NCBI RefSeq assembly: GCF_013404595.1
Contig: NZ_JABVAX010000003.1
Coordinates: 408,767-472,766 of the forward strand
Length of the DNA: 64,000 bases
Direction: 5' to 3'
Source: Jannaschia marina
GTDB lineage: Bacteria > Pseudomonadota > Alphaproteobacteria > Rhodobacterales > Rhodobacteraceae
Shown: positions 30,368 to 39,632 of the stretch, in pieces
Position numbering within the stretch: the stretch's first letter is position 1
How the letters are laid out: the number at the start of each line of letters is the position of its first letter
Translations under genes and position numbers: made by a program
The notes under the pieces: generated by a model
Told to the model about the DNA's origin: nothing
Databases searched by the model: none
Seen by the model: the letters and a program-made list of their open reading frames with translations, nothing else

Positions 30368-31551
30368 GGCGTCATCTCCTGTGAGAGGTGCTGGGCAAAG
30401 GTCAGAAGCGTGTCGAGCGCGGCGAGAAGCTCTGCATCGGGGCGGGTGAGGGCGAGGCGGACATGGCCCGCCGCCGCCGGCCCGAAGCTCTCGCCCGGCA
30501 TGACGGCGATGCGATGGGCGTCGAGCAGCGCATGGGCGAAGGCGGTGCCGCTCTGGCCGGTCGCGCGGATGTCGAGCATCAGGTACATCGCCCCGCCCGA
30601 CGGGATGACGCTCACGATCCGCTGCGCGGCAAGCCGGTCGAGGCAGGCGTCGCGCCGCCGCCGGAAGGGCGCGGCGAGACGGGCCTCGAAGGCCGGCCCG
30701 AGCGACAGCGCATGGAGCGCGGCGCTCTGGATGTATCCCGCCGGTCCGTAGGTCGTGGTGTTGCAGAGGTCGGCGGCGGCGGCGATGGCCGCCTCCGGGC
30801 CGATAAGCCAGCCGAGGCGGCTGCCGGTCATGGCGTGGCTCTTCGAGAGCGACCCGGCGACGAGCGTACGCTCGGCCATGCCGGGCAGGGCACGAGGGCT
30901 CAGGTGGTCCCCGGTCCAGACCTGCGAGTCGTAGACCTCGTCGGAGATCACCCAGAGATCGTTGGCGGTGGCGACCTCGGCGACCCCGGCAAGGGTGTCG
31001 GCATCGTAGACCGCGCCCGTCGGATTGTTGGGCGAATTGACGAGAAGCGCGCGCGTCGCGGGCGTGACCGCCGCCGCCAGGTCCGCGGCGCGCGGGGCGA
31101 AACCGTCTTCGGGACGTGCGGGAACCGGGACGGGCACGAGGCCGGCGGCCCGGGCCGTCGCGGCATAGCTCGTGTAGGCCGGATCGGGGTAAAGCAGCGC
31201 CGCGCCCGGGTCGGCCACCGCCATGCAGGCCACGAAGAGCGCGAACTGTCCGCCCATGGTGACGGCGACATTGGCGCGGGTCGTGGCGACGCCCGTGCGC
31301 GCTGCCACGCGGGCGGCGATGGCATCGCGCAGCGCGTCCGTTCCCGTGAGCGGCGCATGGCCCGTCTGCCCGTTCCGCGCCGCAGAGACCAAGGCATCGA
31401 GGATCGCCGGGTCCGTGCCTCGGTCGGGCTCGCCCACCGTCAGGTCGATGACCTGCGCCCCGGCCTCCCGCAGGGCGCGTGCGCGATAGTAGACGGCCCA
31501 ACCGTCACCGGTCTGCGCAAGGGAGCGGATGCGTGCGGAAAGGGACGTCAT
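30364..31551 (-). CDS. Pyridoxal-phosphate aminotransferase, class I/II
   Basis: 395 residues from MTSLSARIRSLAQTGDGW, a normal fold-type I aminotransferase. Substrate and PLP motifs are LLVNSPNNPTGAVYD near residue 178, the Asp/Tyr pair in VISDEVYDSQVW, and the Schiff-base Lys in VAGSLSKSHAMTGSRLGW near 242. The closest named type by motif is arginine:pyruvate or aspartate-type transaminase, but the amino donor cannot be fixed. An upstream in-frame ATG region (to 31581) is not conserved. It heads the aminotransferase / ICL-PEPM / decarboxylase operon and diverges from cysS. Confidence 0.85.
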   Translation of the reverse strand: MTSLSARIRSLAQTGDGWAVYYRARALREAGAQVIDLTVGEPDRGTDPAILDALVSAARNGQTGHAPLTGTDALRDAIAARVAARTGVATTRANVAVTMGGQFALFVACMAVADPGAALLYPDPAYTSYAATARAAGLVPVPVPARPEDGFAPRAADLAAAVTPATRALLVNSPNNPTGAVYDADTLAGVAEVATANDLWVISDEVYDSQVWTGDHLSPRALPGMAERTLVAGSLSKSHAMTGSRLGWLIGPEAAIAAAADLCNTTTYGPAGYIQSAALHALSLGPAFEARLAAPFRRRRDACLDRLAAQRIVSVIPSGGAMYLMLDIRATGQSGTAFAHALLDAHRIAVMPGESFGPAAAGHVRLALTRPDAELLAALDTLLTFAQHLSQEMTP

Positions 31552-31638
31552 GGCGCGCATGGGGCACGGGGCGCGGGGCACTGTAAACCCCGATGCGCCG
31601 CCCTTGGCAGGGCCGGGGCGGCGTGCTAGGCCCCGCCC

Positions 31639-31683
31639 ATGGGCACGACGATCTGCATTATCTGCATCGCTTCCGCCCGCTGA
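31639..31683 (+). CDS. Candidate cysteine leader peptide upstream of cysS
   Basis: A 14-codon ORF encodes MGTTICIICIASAR, with two Cys codons three apart, ending 77 bases before cysS. Its 3' end can pair (GCCCGC with GCGGGC), competing with a second pairing, GGCGGGCC with GGTCCGCC (G-U allowed). That layout resembles ribosome-mediated attenuation by cysteinyl-tRNA supply. No Shine-Dalgarno is seen, but a TTGGCA ... TAGGCC promoter-like pair (31604-31632) would give a nearly leaderless start. No T-run follows, so control would be translational. GC-rich sequence makes chance pairing possible. Confidence 0.4.
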   Translation: MGTTICIICIASAR

Positions 31684-31760
31684 TGTGACTTCGGCGGGCC
31701 CCGGGGCTTGCCGTGTCCGCCCGGTCCGCCCCGCGTCCGCCCCTGAGAGGAGACGTGCGC

Positions 31761-33116
31761 ATGGCCGCGCCGACGATCCGCCTTCGCAATTCGCTCACCC
31801 GCCGGGTCGAGGATTTCGCGCCGCTCGACCCCGAGGACGTGCGCCTCTATCTCTGCGGGCCGACCGTCTACGACCGCGCCCACCTCGGCAACGCGCGCAA
31901 CGTCATCCTCTTCGATCTGCTGTTCCAGCTCCTGCGGCACGACTACGGCGCGGATCGCGTGACCTACGTGCGCAACTTCACCGACGTCGACGACAAGATC
32001 ATCGCGCGCGCGGAGGAGACCGGGCGGGCGATCGGCGACATCACCCGAGAGACGACCGAATGGTATCTCGACGACATGGCCGCGCTCGGCACGCTTGCGC
32101 CCACGCACATGCCCCGGGCGACGGACCACATCGGCGACATGATCGCCATGATCGAGGGGCTGGTCGCGTCGGGACACGCCTATGTGGCCGAGGGGCACGC
32201 GCTCTTCTCCGTCGGCTCCTACGAGGGCTACGGCAAACTCTCGGGCCGGACGGTCGAGGACATGATCGCCGGGGCCCGCGTGGAGGTCGCGCCCTTCAAG
32301 CGCGACCCGATGGACTTCGTCCTCTGGAAGCCCTCGGCCGAGGGCGAGCCGGGCTGGGACAGCCCCTTCGGCCATGGCCGCCCCGGCTGGCACATCGAAT
32401 GCTCGGCCATGTCGAAGGCGCTTCTCGGCACCTCCTTCGACATCCATGGCGGCGGCAACGACCTGATGTTCCCGCACCACGAGAACGAGCGCGCCCAAAG
32501 CTGCTGCGCCGACCCGGGCGCGGGCTTCGCGCAGGTCTGGCTCCACAACGAGATGTTGCTGGTCGAGGGCCGGAAGATGTCGAAATCCCTCGGCAATTTC
32601 TTCACCGTCCGCGATCTGCTCGACAAGGGCGTCCCGGGCGAGGTGATCCGCTTCGTCTTCCTCTCGACCCATTATGCCAAGCCCATGGACTGGACCGAGG
32701 CCAAGGCGCGGGAGGCCGAGGGCACGCTGCGCAAGTGGCGCGCGCTGGCCGGGGAGGGCGGTGCGCCCGATCCGGCGGTGCTGGCGGCCCTCCGCGATGA
32801 CCTGAACGCACCGGGGGCCATCGCCGAGCTGCACCGTCTGGCCAAAGCGGGCGACGGGGCGTCGCTCAAGGCCTCCGCCGCGCTCCTCGGGCTTCTGGGC
32901 GACGAAATGGGGGCCTGGGTCGACAGCGGCGACGATGCGCTGGTCGAGGCCGTGCTCTCCGCGCGGATCGAGGCCCGCGCCGCGAAGGACTGGGGCCGCG
33001 CCGATGCCCTGCGCGACGGGCTTCTGGCCGCGGGCGTCGTGGTGACCGACGGCAAGGGGCGGGGCTGGGAGGCCGGACCGGGCTTCGACCCCGCGAAGCT
33101 GGAGGGTCTGGTGTGA
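31761..33116 (+). CDS. cysS: Cysteinyl-tRNA synthetase
   Basis: Charges tRNA-Cys. The 451 residues start [19 protein letters not shown], with a GAGAGGAG site 8 bases upstream. The class I HIGH region is [16 protein letters not shown] with a zinc-binding Cys, further zinc ligands are in WHIECSAMS and [10 protein letters not shown], and the KMSKS loop is [14 protein letters not shown] near residue 273. The C-terminal anticodon-binding part is present. A 14-codon ORF rich in Cys codons precedes it. cimA follows 100 bases downstream. Confidence 0.96.
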   Translation: MAAPTIRLRNSLTRRVEDFAPLDPEDVRLYLCGPTVYDRAHLGNARNVILFDLLFQLLRHDYGADRVTYVRNFTDVDDKIIARAEETGRAIGDITRETTEWYLDDMAALGTLAPTHMPRATDHIGDMIAMIEGLVASGHAYVAEGHALFSVGSYEGYGKLSGRTVEDMIAGARVEVAPFKRDPMDFVLWKPSAEGEPGWDSPFGHGRPGWHIECSAMSKALLGTSFDIHGGGNDLMFPHHENERAQSCCADPGAGFAQVWLHNEMLLVEGRKMSKSLGNFFTVRDLLDKGVPGEVIRFVFLSTHYAKPMDWTEAKAREAEGTLRKWRALAGEGGAPDPAVLAALRDDLNAPGAIAELHRLAKAGDGASLKASAALLGLLGDEMGAWVDSGDDALVEAVLSARIEARAAKDWGRADALRDGLLAAGVVVTDGKGRGWEAGPGFDPAKLEGLV

Positions 33117-33216
33117 GCGTTCCGTCCGTTTTCTCCCGTCCGTCAGGCACAGGCAGGCCGCGCTCTTTTGCCAGCCGTCGCCCCGGCGCGAAACAGACCC
33201 AAGGACGGGGTCACCT

Positions 33217-34818
33217 ATGACCGAACGCCTCTACCTCTACGACACCACCTTGCGCGACGGGCAGCAGACGCAGGGCGTCCTCTTCTCGGCGGCCGAGAAG
33301 ATCGAGATCGCGCAGATGCTCGACGCGCTCGGCCTCGACCATATCGAGGGCGGCTGGCCCGGCGCGAACCCAACCGACAGCGAGTTCTTCGCGGTCGCCC
33401 CGAAGACCCGCGCCACGATGACGGCCTTCGGCATGACGAAGCGGGTCGGTCGCTCTGCCGCGAACGACGACGTGCTGGCCGGGGTCGTCAACGCCGGGAC
33501 GCCCGCCGTCTGCCTCGTCGGCAAGACCCATCCCTTCCACGTGCGCACCGCGCTCGGTGTCACGCTGGAAGAAAACCGCGAAGCCATCCGCGAGAGCGTC
33601 GCGCATCTGGTGGCCTGCGGGCGCGAGGCGCTCTTCGACTGCGAGCATTTCTTCGACGGCTACGCCGAAGACCCGGATTACGCGGTCTCCTGCGCGCGCG
33701 CGGCGCTCGATGCGGGCGCGCGGTGGGTCGTGCTCTGCGACACGAACGGCGGCACAATGCCAGGCCGCATCGCCGAGGTCGTGCGCGCCGTGATCGCCGC
33801 CGGCGTTCCGGGCGCGCGCCTCGGCATCCACACCCACAACGACACCGAACAGGCCGTCGCTGGCTCCCTCGCTGCCGTGGAGGCCGGCGCACGGCAGATC
33901 CAGGGCACGCTGAACGGCCTCGGCGAGCGCTGCGGCAACGCGAACCTGACGTCGCTCCTCCCGACGCTCCTCCTCAAGGAGCCCTATGCCAGCCGCTACA
34001 CGACCGGAGTGGCGCGGGAGACCCTGCCGCAGCTGATGAAGGTCTCGCGCCGGCTCGACGACATCCTGAACCGTGTGCCCCGACGCGAGGCGGCCTACGT
34101 CGGGGCCTCGGCCTTCGCGCACAAGGCCGGGCTCCACGCCAGCGCGATCCTGAAGGATCCGACGACCTACGAGCATGTCCCGCCCGAGGCCGTCGGCAAC
34201 GCGCGCATCGTGCCGATGAGCAACCAGGCGGGCCTGTCGAACCTGCGCAAGCGGCTTGGCGACCTGGGGCTCGCGGCCGACGACACACAGTTGCGGCGCA
34301 TCCTCGAGGTGGTCAAGGCGCGGGAGGACGCGGGCTACGCCTATGACATGGCCCCGGCGAGCTTCGAGCTGATCGCGCGGGCGGAGCTCGGCCAGCTGAC
34401 CGAGGCCTTCGAGGTCAAGCGCTACCGCGTGACCGTCGAGCGGCGAAAGAACAAGTACAACGAGATGGTCACCGTCTCCGAGGCTGTCGTCGTGGTGAAG
34501 GTCGATGGCGAGAAGCGGCTCTCCGTTTCCGAGAGCCTCGACGACACCGGCAGCGACCGCGGGCCCGTCAACGCGCTCTCGAAGGCGCTGGCGAAGGATC
34601 TCGGCCCGCTGCAGGACCGGATCGCCGACATGCGGCTCAAGGATTTCCGCGTGAGGATCATGCAGGGCGGGACCGAGGCCGTCACCCGCGTCATCATCGA
34701 CCACGAGGACGACGCCGGCCGCCGCTGGTCGACCGTGGGTGTTTCGCCCAACATAGTGGATGCGAGTTTCGAGGCGCTGCTCGACGCGGTGCGCTGGAAA
34801 CTCTGTCAGGCGGACTAG
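33217..34818 (+). CDS. cimA: (R)-citramalate synthase
   Basis: Condenses acetyl-CoA and pyruvate to citramalate, giving a threonine-independent route to isoleucine (2-ketobutyrate). The 533 residues begin MTERLYLYDTTLRDGQQTQGV. The catalytic Arg/Asp motif TTLRDGQQ is at residue 10, metal ligands are in GIHTHNDTEQAVAG, and GTLNGLGERCGNANL is in the barrel. The C-terminal LeuA-type regulatory domain starts near 430. The GQQTQGV N-terminus and length match CimA more than LeuA (which has GEQ). An AAGGA ribosome site is upstream; the phytoene synthase-like gene follows 10 bases later. Confidence 0.92.
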   Translation: MTERLYLYDTTLRDGQQTQGVLFSAAEKIEIAQMLDALGLDHIEGGWPGANPTDSEFFAVAPKTRATMTAFGMTKRVGRSAANDDVLAGVVNAGTPAVCLVGKTHPFHVRTALGVTLEENREAIRESVAHLVACGREALFDCEHFFDGYAEDPDYAVSCARAALDAGARWVVLCDTNGGTMPGRIAEVVRAVIAAGVPGARLGIHTHNDTEQAVAGSLAAVEAGARQIQGTLNGLGERCGNANLTSLLPTLLLKEPYASRYTTGVARETLPQLMKVSRRLDDILNRVPRREAAYVGASAFAHKAGLHASAILKDPTTYEHVPPEAVGNARIVPMSNQAGLSNLRKRLGDLGLAADDTQLRRILEVVKAREDAGYAYDMAPASFELIARAELGQLTEAFEVKRYRVTVERRKNKYNEMVTVSEAVVVVKVDGEKRLSVSESLDDTGSDRGPVNALSKALAKDLGPLQDRIADMRLKDFRVRIMQGGTEAVTRVIIDHEDDAGRRWSTVGVSPNIVDASFEALLDAVRWKLCQAD

Positions 34819-34828
34819 GCTCATTCCC

Positions 34829-35584
34829 ATGGAGATCGACGACCAGATCGCGGCCTGCGCGGGCCTCGTGGCGCGGGGCGACCCCGCCCGCTTTCGCGCC
34901 GTCATGGCGGCGCCCGTCGCGCTGCGCCGGATGCTCTTCCCGCTCTACGCCTTCAACCTCGAGGTCGCGCGCGCGCCCTGGGTCACGAAGGAGCCGATGA
35001 TCGCGGAAATGCGCCTGCAATGGTGGCGTGACGCGCTCGACGAGATCGCCAGCGGCGGCCGCGTCCGTCGCCACGAGGTCGTGACCCCGCTCGCCGCCGT
35101 CCTCGATGCGCAGGGCGCGCGCGACCTCGACGATCTCGTCGCCGCCCGCCGGGCCGACATCGAAGGCACCGCCCCCGCGGACGACGACACGCTTCTGCGC
35201 TATATAGACCGGACCTCCGGCACGCTCCTCTGGACGGCGGCGCGGCTTGCAGGGGCGACGGATGCACCGGCGATCCGCGATGCGGGCCTTGCGCAGGGGC
35301 TGGCAAGTTATCTGAAGGCCGTCCCGGATCTCGTTGAAAAGGCGCGAAACCCGCTCCCGCCCGGAGAGCCTCACGCCGTTCTCGAACGCCTCGCGCGGGC
35401 TGGCCTTGCCGCGCTCGACCGGCTGGGGCAGGCCCGGATCGAGCCGCCTGCGCGCCCCGTCCTGCTCCTGCTCAGCGACACGCGCGCAGAACTCCGCGCC
35501 ATCGCGGCGCATCCCGGCCAATCGCCGGCGCTCAATCCCGCGATGAGCCGTCTGCGCCTGGCCTGGGCCAGCCTGCGTGCCTGA
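34829..35584 (+). CDS. Squalene/phytoene synthase family protein (NDUFAF6-like)
   Basis: 251 residues, MEIDDQIAACAGLVARGDPARF. It has the trans-isoprenyl diphosphate synthase fold: RRMLFPLYAFNLEVARAPWVTKEPMIAEMRLQWWRDALDEI (read as separate pieces FPLYAFNLEVAR and MRLQWWRDALDE). The two DxxxD metal motifs of real phytoene synthases are degenerate, as in the NDUFAF6 (complex I assembly) branch common in alphaproteobacteria. A carotenoid or squalene role is therefore unlikely. It begins 10 bases after cimA. Confidence 0.78.
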   Translation: MEIDDQIAACAGLVARGDPARFRAVMAAPVALRRMLFPLYAFNLEVARAPWVTKEPMIAEMRLQWWRDALDEIASGGRVRRHEVVTPLAAVLDAQGARDLDDLVAARRADIEGTAPADDDTLLRYIDRTSGTLLWTAARLAGATDAPAIRDAGLAQGLASYLKAVPDLVEKARNPLPPGEPHAVLERLARAGLAALDRLGQARIEPPARPVLLLLSDTRAELRAIAAHPGQSPALNPAMSRLRLAWASLRA

Positions 35585-35631
35585 TCTTCCTGCCGAAAAT
35601 ACTCAAAAATATCAGAGCAGCCGCGCCGCGC

Positions 35632-36132
35632 TCAGGCCGGATGCGCCCTGAGATATGACCGCATCCCGTAGATCAGCGGCGACCCCTCTTCCGAAACGCG
35701 CACCGCCCGCACCGCCCCGATGATGACGTGATGCGTGCCCACGAGCGAGGCCGATTGCACCGCGCAGTCGAAACTCGCCAGAGCGTCGAGCACCGGGGCC
35801 CCCGTCGCCAGCGTCGACCAGTGCCCGACCGCGAACTTGTCGCCGCCCGGGGCCGCGATGCGACTGGCGAAGACGTCGGCGACCTCCTGTTGCTCGGACG
35901 ACAGCACGTTCACCGCGAAGCGCCCGTTCTCCAAGATCGGGGCGGCGGCAGAGGCCCCTTCGTTCACGCAGACAAGGATGGTGGGCGCGTCGCCGTCGGC
36001 CGACACGCTCGTCATGGCCGAAACGGTCACGCCCGCGCGGCCGGCCGACCCGTCGGTCGTCACGACGCTCACCGTGGCGGCGGCGCGGCTCATGGCGTGG
36101 ATGAATTCCTGGCGCAGGTCGGTCTCGGACAT
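35632..36132 (-). CDS. Flavin reductase domain protein
   Basis: 166 residues (MSETDLRQEFIHAMSRAAATVSVVTTDG). The flavin-reductase-like FMN-binding split barrel has TVSAMTSVSADGDAPTILVCVN and GRFAVNVLSSEQQEVADVFAS, with GTHHVIIGAVRAV near the end. Members supply reduced flavin to monooxygenases. No oxygenase partner is adjacent. It is convergent with the phytoene synthase-like gene and divergent from speB. Confidence 0.88.
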   Translation of the reverse strand: MSETDLRQEFIHAMSRAAATVSVVTTDGSAGRAGVTVSAMTSVSADGDAPTILVCVNEGASAAAPILENGRFAVNVLSSEQQEVADVFASRIAAPGGDKFAVGHWSTLATGAPVLDALASFDCAVQSASLVGTHHVIIGAVRAVRVSEEGSPLIYGMRSYLRAHPA

Positions 36133-36228
36133 GGCCTGTCACGTAACCTATCGGTCGCCGGTGTCGAGGGGCTTTCGCGCGGCCGCGTCCCGTGATCCTA
36201 TCGCGCCGGACCGAAGAGGGAGGGGCCG

Positions 36229-37191
36229 ATGGCATTGCAGGATGCGCGTGACGAGGTGGACGGGGCTTTCACGCGGCGGGACGCGCGGGGTCTGAACTTC
36301 GAGAATGCCTTCGGCGGTGCGACGTCGGCCTTCCGCCGGCGCTATACCAAGGATCTGACGGGCTTCGACCTCGCCATCACCGGCGTGCCCTTCGATCAGG
36401 CGGTGACGCATCGGCCCGGCTCCCGCTTCGGGCCGCGCGCCATCCGCGAGGCGTCGAGCCTGCAGGTCTTCGATCCGCCCTACTACTGGGACTATTCGCC
36501 CCTCGAGGAGTTCGCGATCGCCGACTACGGCGATGTGGGTTTCGACTATGCGAAGGTCGCGGATTTCCCCGCCGCGCTGCGCGACCACGTGGCGGGCATC
36601 CTCGCGCAGGGCGCGGGCTGCCTTGCCATGGGCGGCGACCACTCCGTCAGCTTCCCGATCCTGCAGGCCCATGCGGAGAAGCATGGCCCGCTCTCGCTCA
36701 TCCAGTTCGACGCCCATTCCGACACCTGGCCCGACGACGACATGGATCGCATCGACCACGGCACGATGTTCTACAAGGCGGTGAAGAGCGGGGTGATCGA
36801 CCCGGCGACGAGCGTGCAGGTCGGCATCCGCACGGTGAACCCCGACACGCTCGGCGTGACCACCATCGACGCCCGCGCCGTGCACGAGGCGGCACCCGGG
36901 AAAGTGGCCGAGCGGATCAAGTCGATCGTCGGCGACAGGCCGGCGTATCTGACCTTCGACATCGACTGCCTCGACCCCGCCTTCGCGCCGGGTACGGGCA
37001 CGCCGGTCTGGGGCGGGCTCTCCTCGGGGCAGGCAGCGGCGATCCTGCGGGATCTGGCGGGGATCGACATGGTCGGCGGCGACGTGGTCGAGGTTTCGCC
37101 GCCCTATGACACGACCGGGGCGACGGCCATCGCCGGGGCGCATGTGCTGATGGAGCTGATCTGCCTCTGGGGCTGGACGCGGCGCGGCTGA
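36229..37191 (+). CDS. speB: Agmatinase / ureohydrolase
   Basis: Ureohydrolase that hydrolyses agmatine to putrescine and urea by family inference. The 320 residues show all binuclear Mn ligands: GGDHSVSFPIL near residue 138, QFDAHSDTWPDD near 160 and TFDIDCLDPAFAPGTGTP near 240. GVPFDQAVTHRPGSRFGPRAIRE (read as GVPFDQAVTHRPGSRFG) is the N-terminal signature. Related ureohydrolases (guanidinobutyrase, proclavaminate amidinohydrolase) cannot be fully excluded. It stands alone between flavin reductase and a small secreted protein. Confidence 0.87.
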   Translation: MALQDARDEVDGAFTRRDARGLNFENAFGGATSAFRRRYTKDLTGFDLAITGVPFDQAVTHRPGSRFGPRAIREASSLQVFDPPYYWDYSPLEEFAIADYGDVGFDYAKVADFPAALRDHVAGILAQGAGCLAMGGDHSVSFPILQAHAEKHGPLSLIQFDAHSDTWPDDDMDRIDHGTMFYKAVKSGVIDPATSVQVGIRTVNPDTLGVTTIDARAVHEAAPGKVAERIKSIVGDRPAYLTFDIDCLDPAFAPGTGTPVWGGLSSGQAAAILRDLAGIDMVGGDVVEVSPPYDTTGATAIAGAHVLMELICLWGWTRRG

Positions 37192-37194
37192 CGG

Positions 37195-37620
37195 TCAGGC
37201 CGTGGGCGTTGCGGGGCAGTCGCGGAAGGCGCGCACCGGCTCGCCCGCCTGCGTGGTGTCGAAGCCGAGGGTCAGCCCGTCCATCAGGAGGGTCGCGCGT
37301 CCGAAGAACTCCAACCCGCGCAAGACGTTGCCGAAACCCCGATCCGTCACCGACAGGCGGGGGCCTTCGACCACATGGCGGTCGGTCGTGATCGTGAGAT
37401 CGCCCATCCCCCGATCGAAATGCAGGGCGAGCGTCGTCGTGTCGGGCCAGCCCGCGGCGCGGGTGAAGGCGATGGCGTAGAGCGCCGTGGCCGGATCGAA
37501 GGTCACCTCGATCGTCACCGCGTCCTGCGTGTCGGCGACCGTGCAGATCGGCTCGGGCGCGAAGGTCCAGGCGGCGACCGCCTGCGGCAGACAGAGCAGA
37601 AAGAGGACGAGCGTGCGCAT
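37195..37620 (-). CDS. Small secreted protein of unknown function
   Basis: 141 residues with a clear signal peptide (MRTLVLFLLCLPQAVAAW) and two Cys (PICTV, FRDCPATPTA) able to form a disulfide in the periplasm. The mature part is beta-rich (TIEVTFDPATALYAIAFTRAAG, shortened to FDPATALYAIAF). Similar Rhodobacterales proteins are sometimes mis-annotated as excinuclease subunits, but nothing here supports that. It is convergent with speB, 3 bases between stops. Confidence 0.7.
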   Translation of the reverse strand: MRTLVLFLLCLPQAVAAWTFAPEPICTVADTQDAVTIEVTFDPATALYAIAFTRAAGWPDTTTLALHFDRGMGDLTITTDRHVVEGPRLSVTDRGFGNVLRGLEFFGRATLLMDGLTLGFDTTQAGEPVRAFRDCPATPTA

Positions 37621-37753
37621 GGCACGAACCTAGCGGGCGCGCGTCCTTCGGTCCATGCGCGGGCCGCAAGGCCGTCATGCCGCGACGCGGCCGCACTGGA
37701 TCGCAGGGGGGCAAGTTGCTAGGTGAAGTGAAACAGCCTTGGGAGGCAACGAC

Positions 37754-38707
37754 ATGCGCGACCTTAAGATCCCGGAGCAGCGCCACCCCGAGAAAGCCCG
37801 CCGGCCGGACAACCCGCAGCCGAAGAAGCCCGCGTGGATCCGGGTTAAGGCCCCCGTCGGCGAGGGCTACAAGCAGACCGCCAAGATCATGCGCGAGCAT
37901 CGGCTCGTCACTGTCTGCGAGGAGGCGGGCTGCCCGAACGTGGGCGAATGCTGGTCCCAGGGCCACGCCACGATGATGATCATGGGCGAGGTCTGCACCC
38001 GCGCCTGCACCTTCTGCAACATCGCCACTGGGAAGCCGCCCGAGGCGCTCGACGTCTTCGAGCCGGGGCGCGTGGCGGACGCGGTGCAGAAGCTTGGGTT
38101 GAACCACGTCGTCGTCACGAGCGTCGACCGCGACGACGTGGCGGACGGCGGGGCCGAGCATTTCGCGCAGACGATCCGCGCGATCCGCAAGCGCAGCCCC
38201 GAGACGACCATCGAGATCCTGACGCCCGACTTCATCAAGTGCGGCCCCGAGGCCTTGGAGGTCGTCGTCGCGGCCAAGCCCGACGTCTTCAACCACAACC
38301 TCGAAACGGTGCCCGGCCTCTACCCCGAGGTGCGCCCTGGCGCGCGCTACTTCCATTCGCTGCGGCTGTTGCAGCGCGTGAAGGAGCTCGATCCGAGCAT
38401 GTTCACCAAGTCGGGCATCATGGTCGGCCTGGGGGAGGACCGGAAGTCGGTCGTGCAGGTGATGGACGATATGCGCGCGGCCGACATCGACTTCCTGACC
38501 ATCGGCCAGTACCTGCAACCGACGCCGAAGCACCACGCCGTCGACCGGTTCGTGACACCCGAGGAATTCGCCGGCTACGAGAAGGCGGCCTACGGCAAGG
38601 GGTTCCTCATGGTCTCTGCCACACCGCTCACGCGCTCCTCCTACCATGCGGGCGACGATTTCGCGCGCCTGCGCGAAGCCCGGTTGCAACGTCTAGGACA
38701 GGCCTAG
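37754..38707 (+). CDS. lipA: Lipoyl synthase
   Basis: Radical-SAM enzyme that inserts two sulfurs into octanoyl groups of lipoyl-dependent enzymes. The 317 residues start [20 protein letters not shown] with a GGGAGG ribosome site. The auxiliary cluster Cys motif is [13 protein letters not shown] near residue 57, the SAM-cluster motif [13 protein letters not shown] near 83, and [20 protein letters not shown] and [16 protein letters not shown] follow. The extreme C-terminus overlaps the convergent TPR-like gene by 15 bases. Confidence 0.96.
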   Translation: MRDLKIPEQRHPEKARRPDNPQPKKPAWIRVKAPVGEGYKQTAKIMREHRLVTVCEEAGCPNVGECWSQGHATMMIMGEVCTRACTFCNIATGKPPEALDVFEPGRVADAVQKLGLNHVVVTSVDRDDVADGGAEHFAQTIRAIRKRSPETTIEILTPDFIKCGPEALEVVVAAKPDVFNHNLETVPGLYPEVRPGARYFHSLRLLQRVKELDPSMFTKSGIMVGLGEDRKSVVQVMDDMRAADIDFLTIGQYLQPTPKHHAVDRFVTPEEFAGYEKAAYGKGFLMVSATPLTRSSYHAGDDFARLREARLQRLGQA

Positions 38708-39529
38708 CAGGCGACGCCACCAGGGACGGCTCGCGGCGATTTCGGCGAGGAGGTCCTGACGTTCCTTTGCGGCCCAGGTCCGGGTCGATGGGCTGGCCGC
38801 CTGGGCATATGTGGCGGCACCCTCCGTCGCGGCCCTGGCCCCCGCCGTGTCGCCCGCGTCGAGACACATGCGCGCGAGGGAGATGCTGCCGCTCGTCGCG
38901 CGTCCGGGGTCACCCGCGGCAAGAGCGGTCTCTATGATCGTGCGCCCGGCCTCGATCCGCCCCGTATGATCTCCCAGCGAGTTGCAGGCATCGGTCAGGC
39001 GCGTCAGGACGGTGATCCGCCCGGCATATGTCGGCCCGTCGCGCGCAAGAAGGCGCGTGTCCAGAGCCATCAGGGCCGAGTGCCCCGCAGCAACGTCTCC
39101 CGCCGCGATCCGTCCGGAGGCCTCGTAGAGATCGAGAGAGTCGCGGTGCATGTCGGTGGTCTCGGCGGCGTCCAGATGGGGCCGTGCCCCTGCGGCATGG
39201 GCCAGCGTCTGCGCCCCGGTGCCCCACATGTTGGCCGTATCTGCGGTCACGTAGTGCATCCAGAAGAGCTCGGCCCCGGTCAGCACGTCATGGGTCGCAT
39301 TCAGCGCAGCGGCGCGGGCGGCATGGGCGATGCAGGCCACGTCTCCTCGCTTGCCTTCGAGTACGGCCAGCTCCCGTCGGAGGCGCGTCTCGGCAGCTGT
39401 TCCGTCACCCGCGAGCGGCAGCAGCGCCTCCAGCGCCTCCACCATGTCGCCGCCGATGAAACGTGTATCCGGGTCGTCGAGGTCGGTCTTGAGAGCGTCG
39501 AAGCGGGTCTGGAACGTCGGGTCGGTCAT
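38693..39529 (-). CDS. Helical repeat (TPR-like) protein of unknown function
   Basis: 278 residues from [20 protein letters not shown]; a GTG 11 codons upstream is an alternative. The sequence is Ala-rich and helical with regularly spaced small residues ([29 protein letters not shown], shortened to [19 protein letters not shown]), compatible with tetratricopeptide repeats. No signal peptide or catalytic motif is visible. No function is proposed. The 3' end overlaps the lipA end. Confidence 0.6.
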   Translation of the reverse strand: MTDPTFQTRFDALKTDLDDPDTRFIGGDMVEALEALLPLAGDGTAAETRLRRELAVLEGKRGDVACIAHAARAAALNATHDVLTGAELFWMHYVTADTANMWGTGAQTLAHAAGARPHLDAAETTDMHRDSLDLYEASGRIAAGDVAAGHSALMALDTRLLARDGPTYAGRITVLTRLTDACNSLGDHTGRIEAGRTIIETALAAGDPGRATSGSISLARMCLDAGDTAGARAATEGAATYAQAASPSTRTWAAKERQDLLAEIAASRPWWRRLLGLS

Positions 39530-39586
39530 CGGGGCAGGGTGGCGGACGGTCTTCGCGGGCACAAGCTGCCCCGCAGCGGAAACGCA

Positions 39587-39612
39587 GAAGGGGCACGCGA
39601 AGGTGCCCCTTC
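39587..39612. terminator. Strong stem-loop downstream of amt
   Basis: GAAGGGGCAC-GCGAAG-GTGCCCCTTC is a perfect 10-bp stem with a 6-base loop, 21 bases past the amt stop and upstream of the TPR-like gene. No T-run is present on the minus strand side, so it may be a partial terminator or RNA 3' protector. Confidence 0.65.
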
Positions 39613-39632
39613 GTCACTCGATGCGACGGCGG

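Noticed and set aside
34829..35584. Carotenoid/squalene biosynthesis gene
   Set aside because: The two Asp-rich metal motifs are degenerate; more like the NDUFAF6 branch, with no crt or sqs neighbours.
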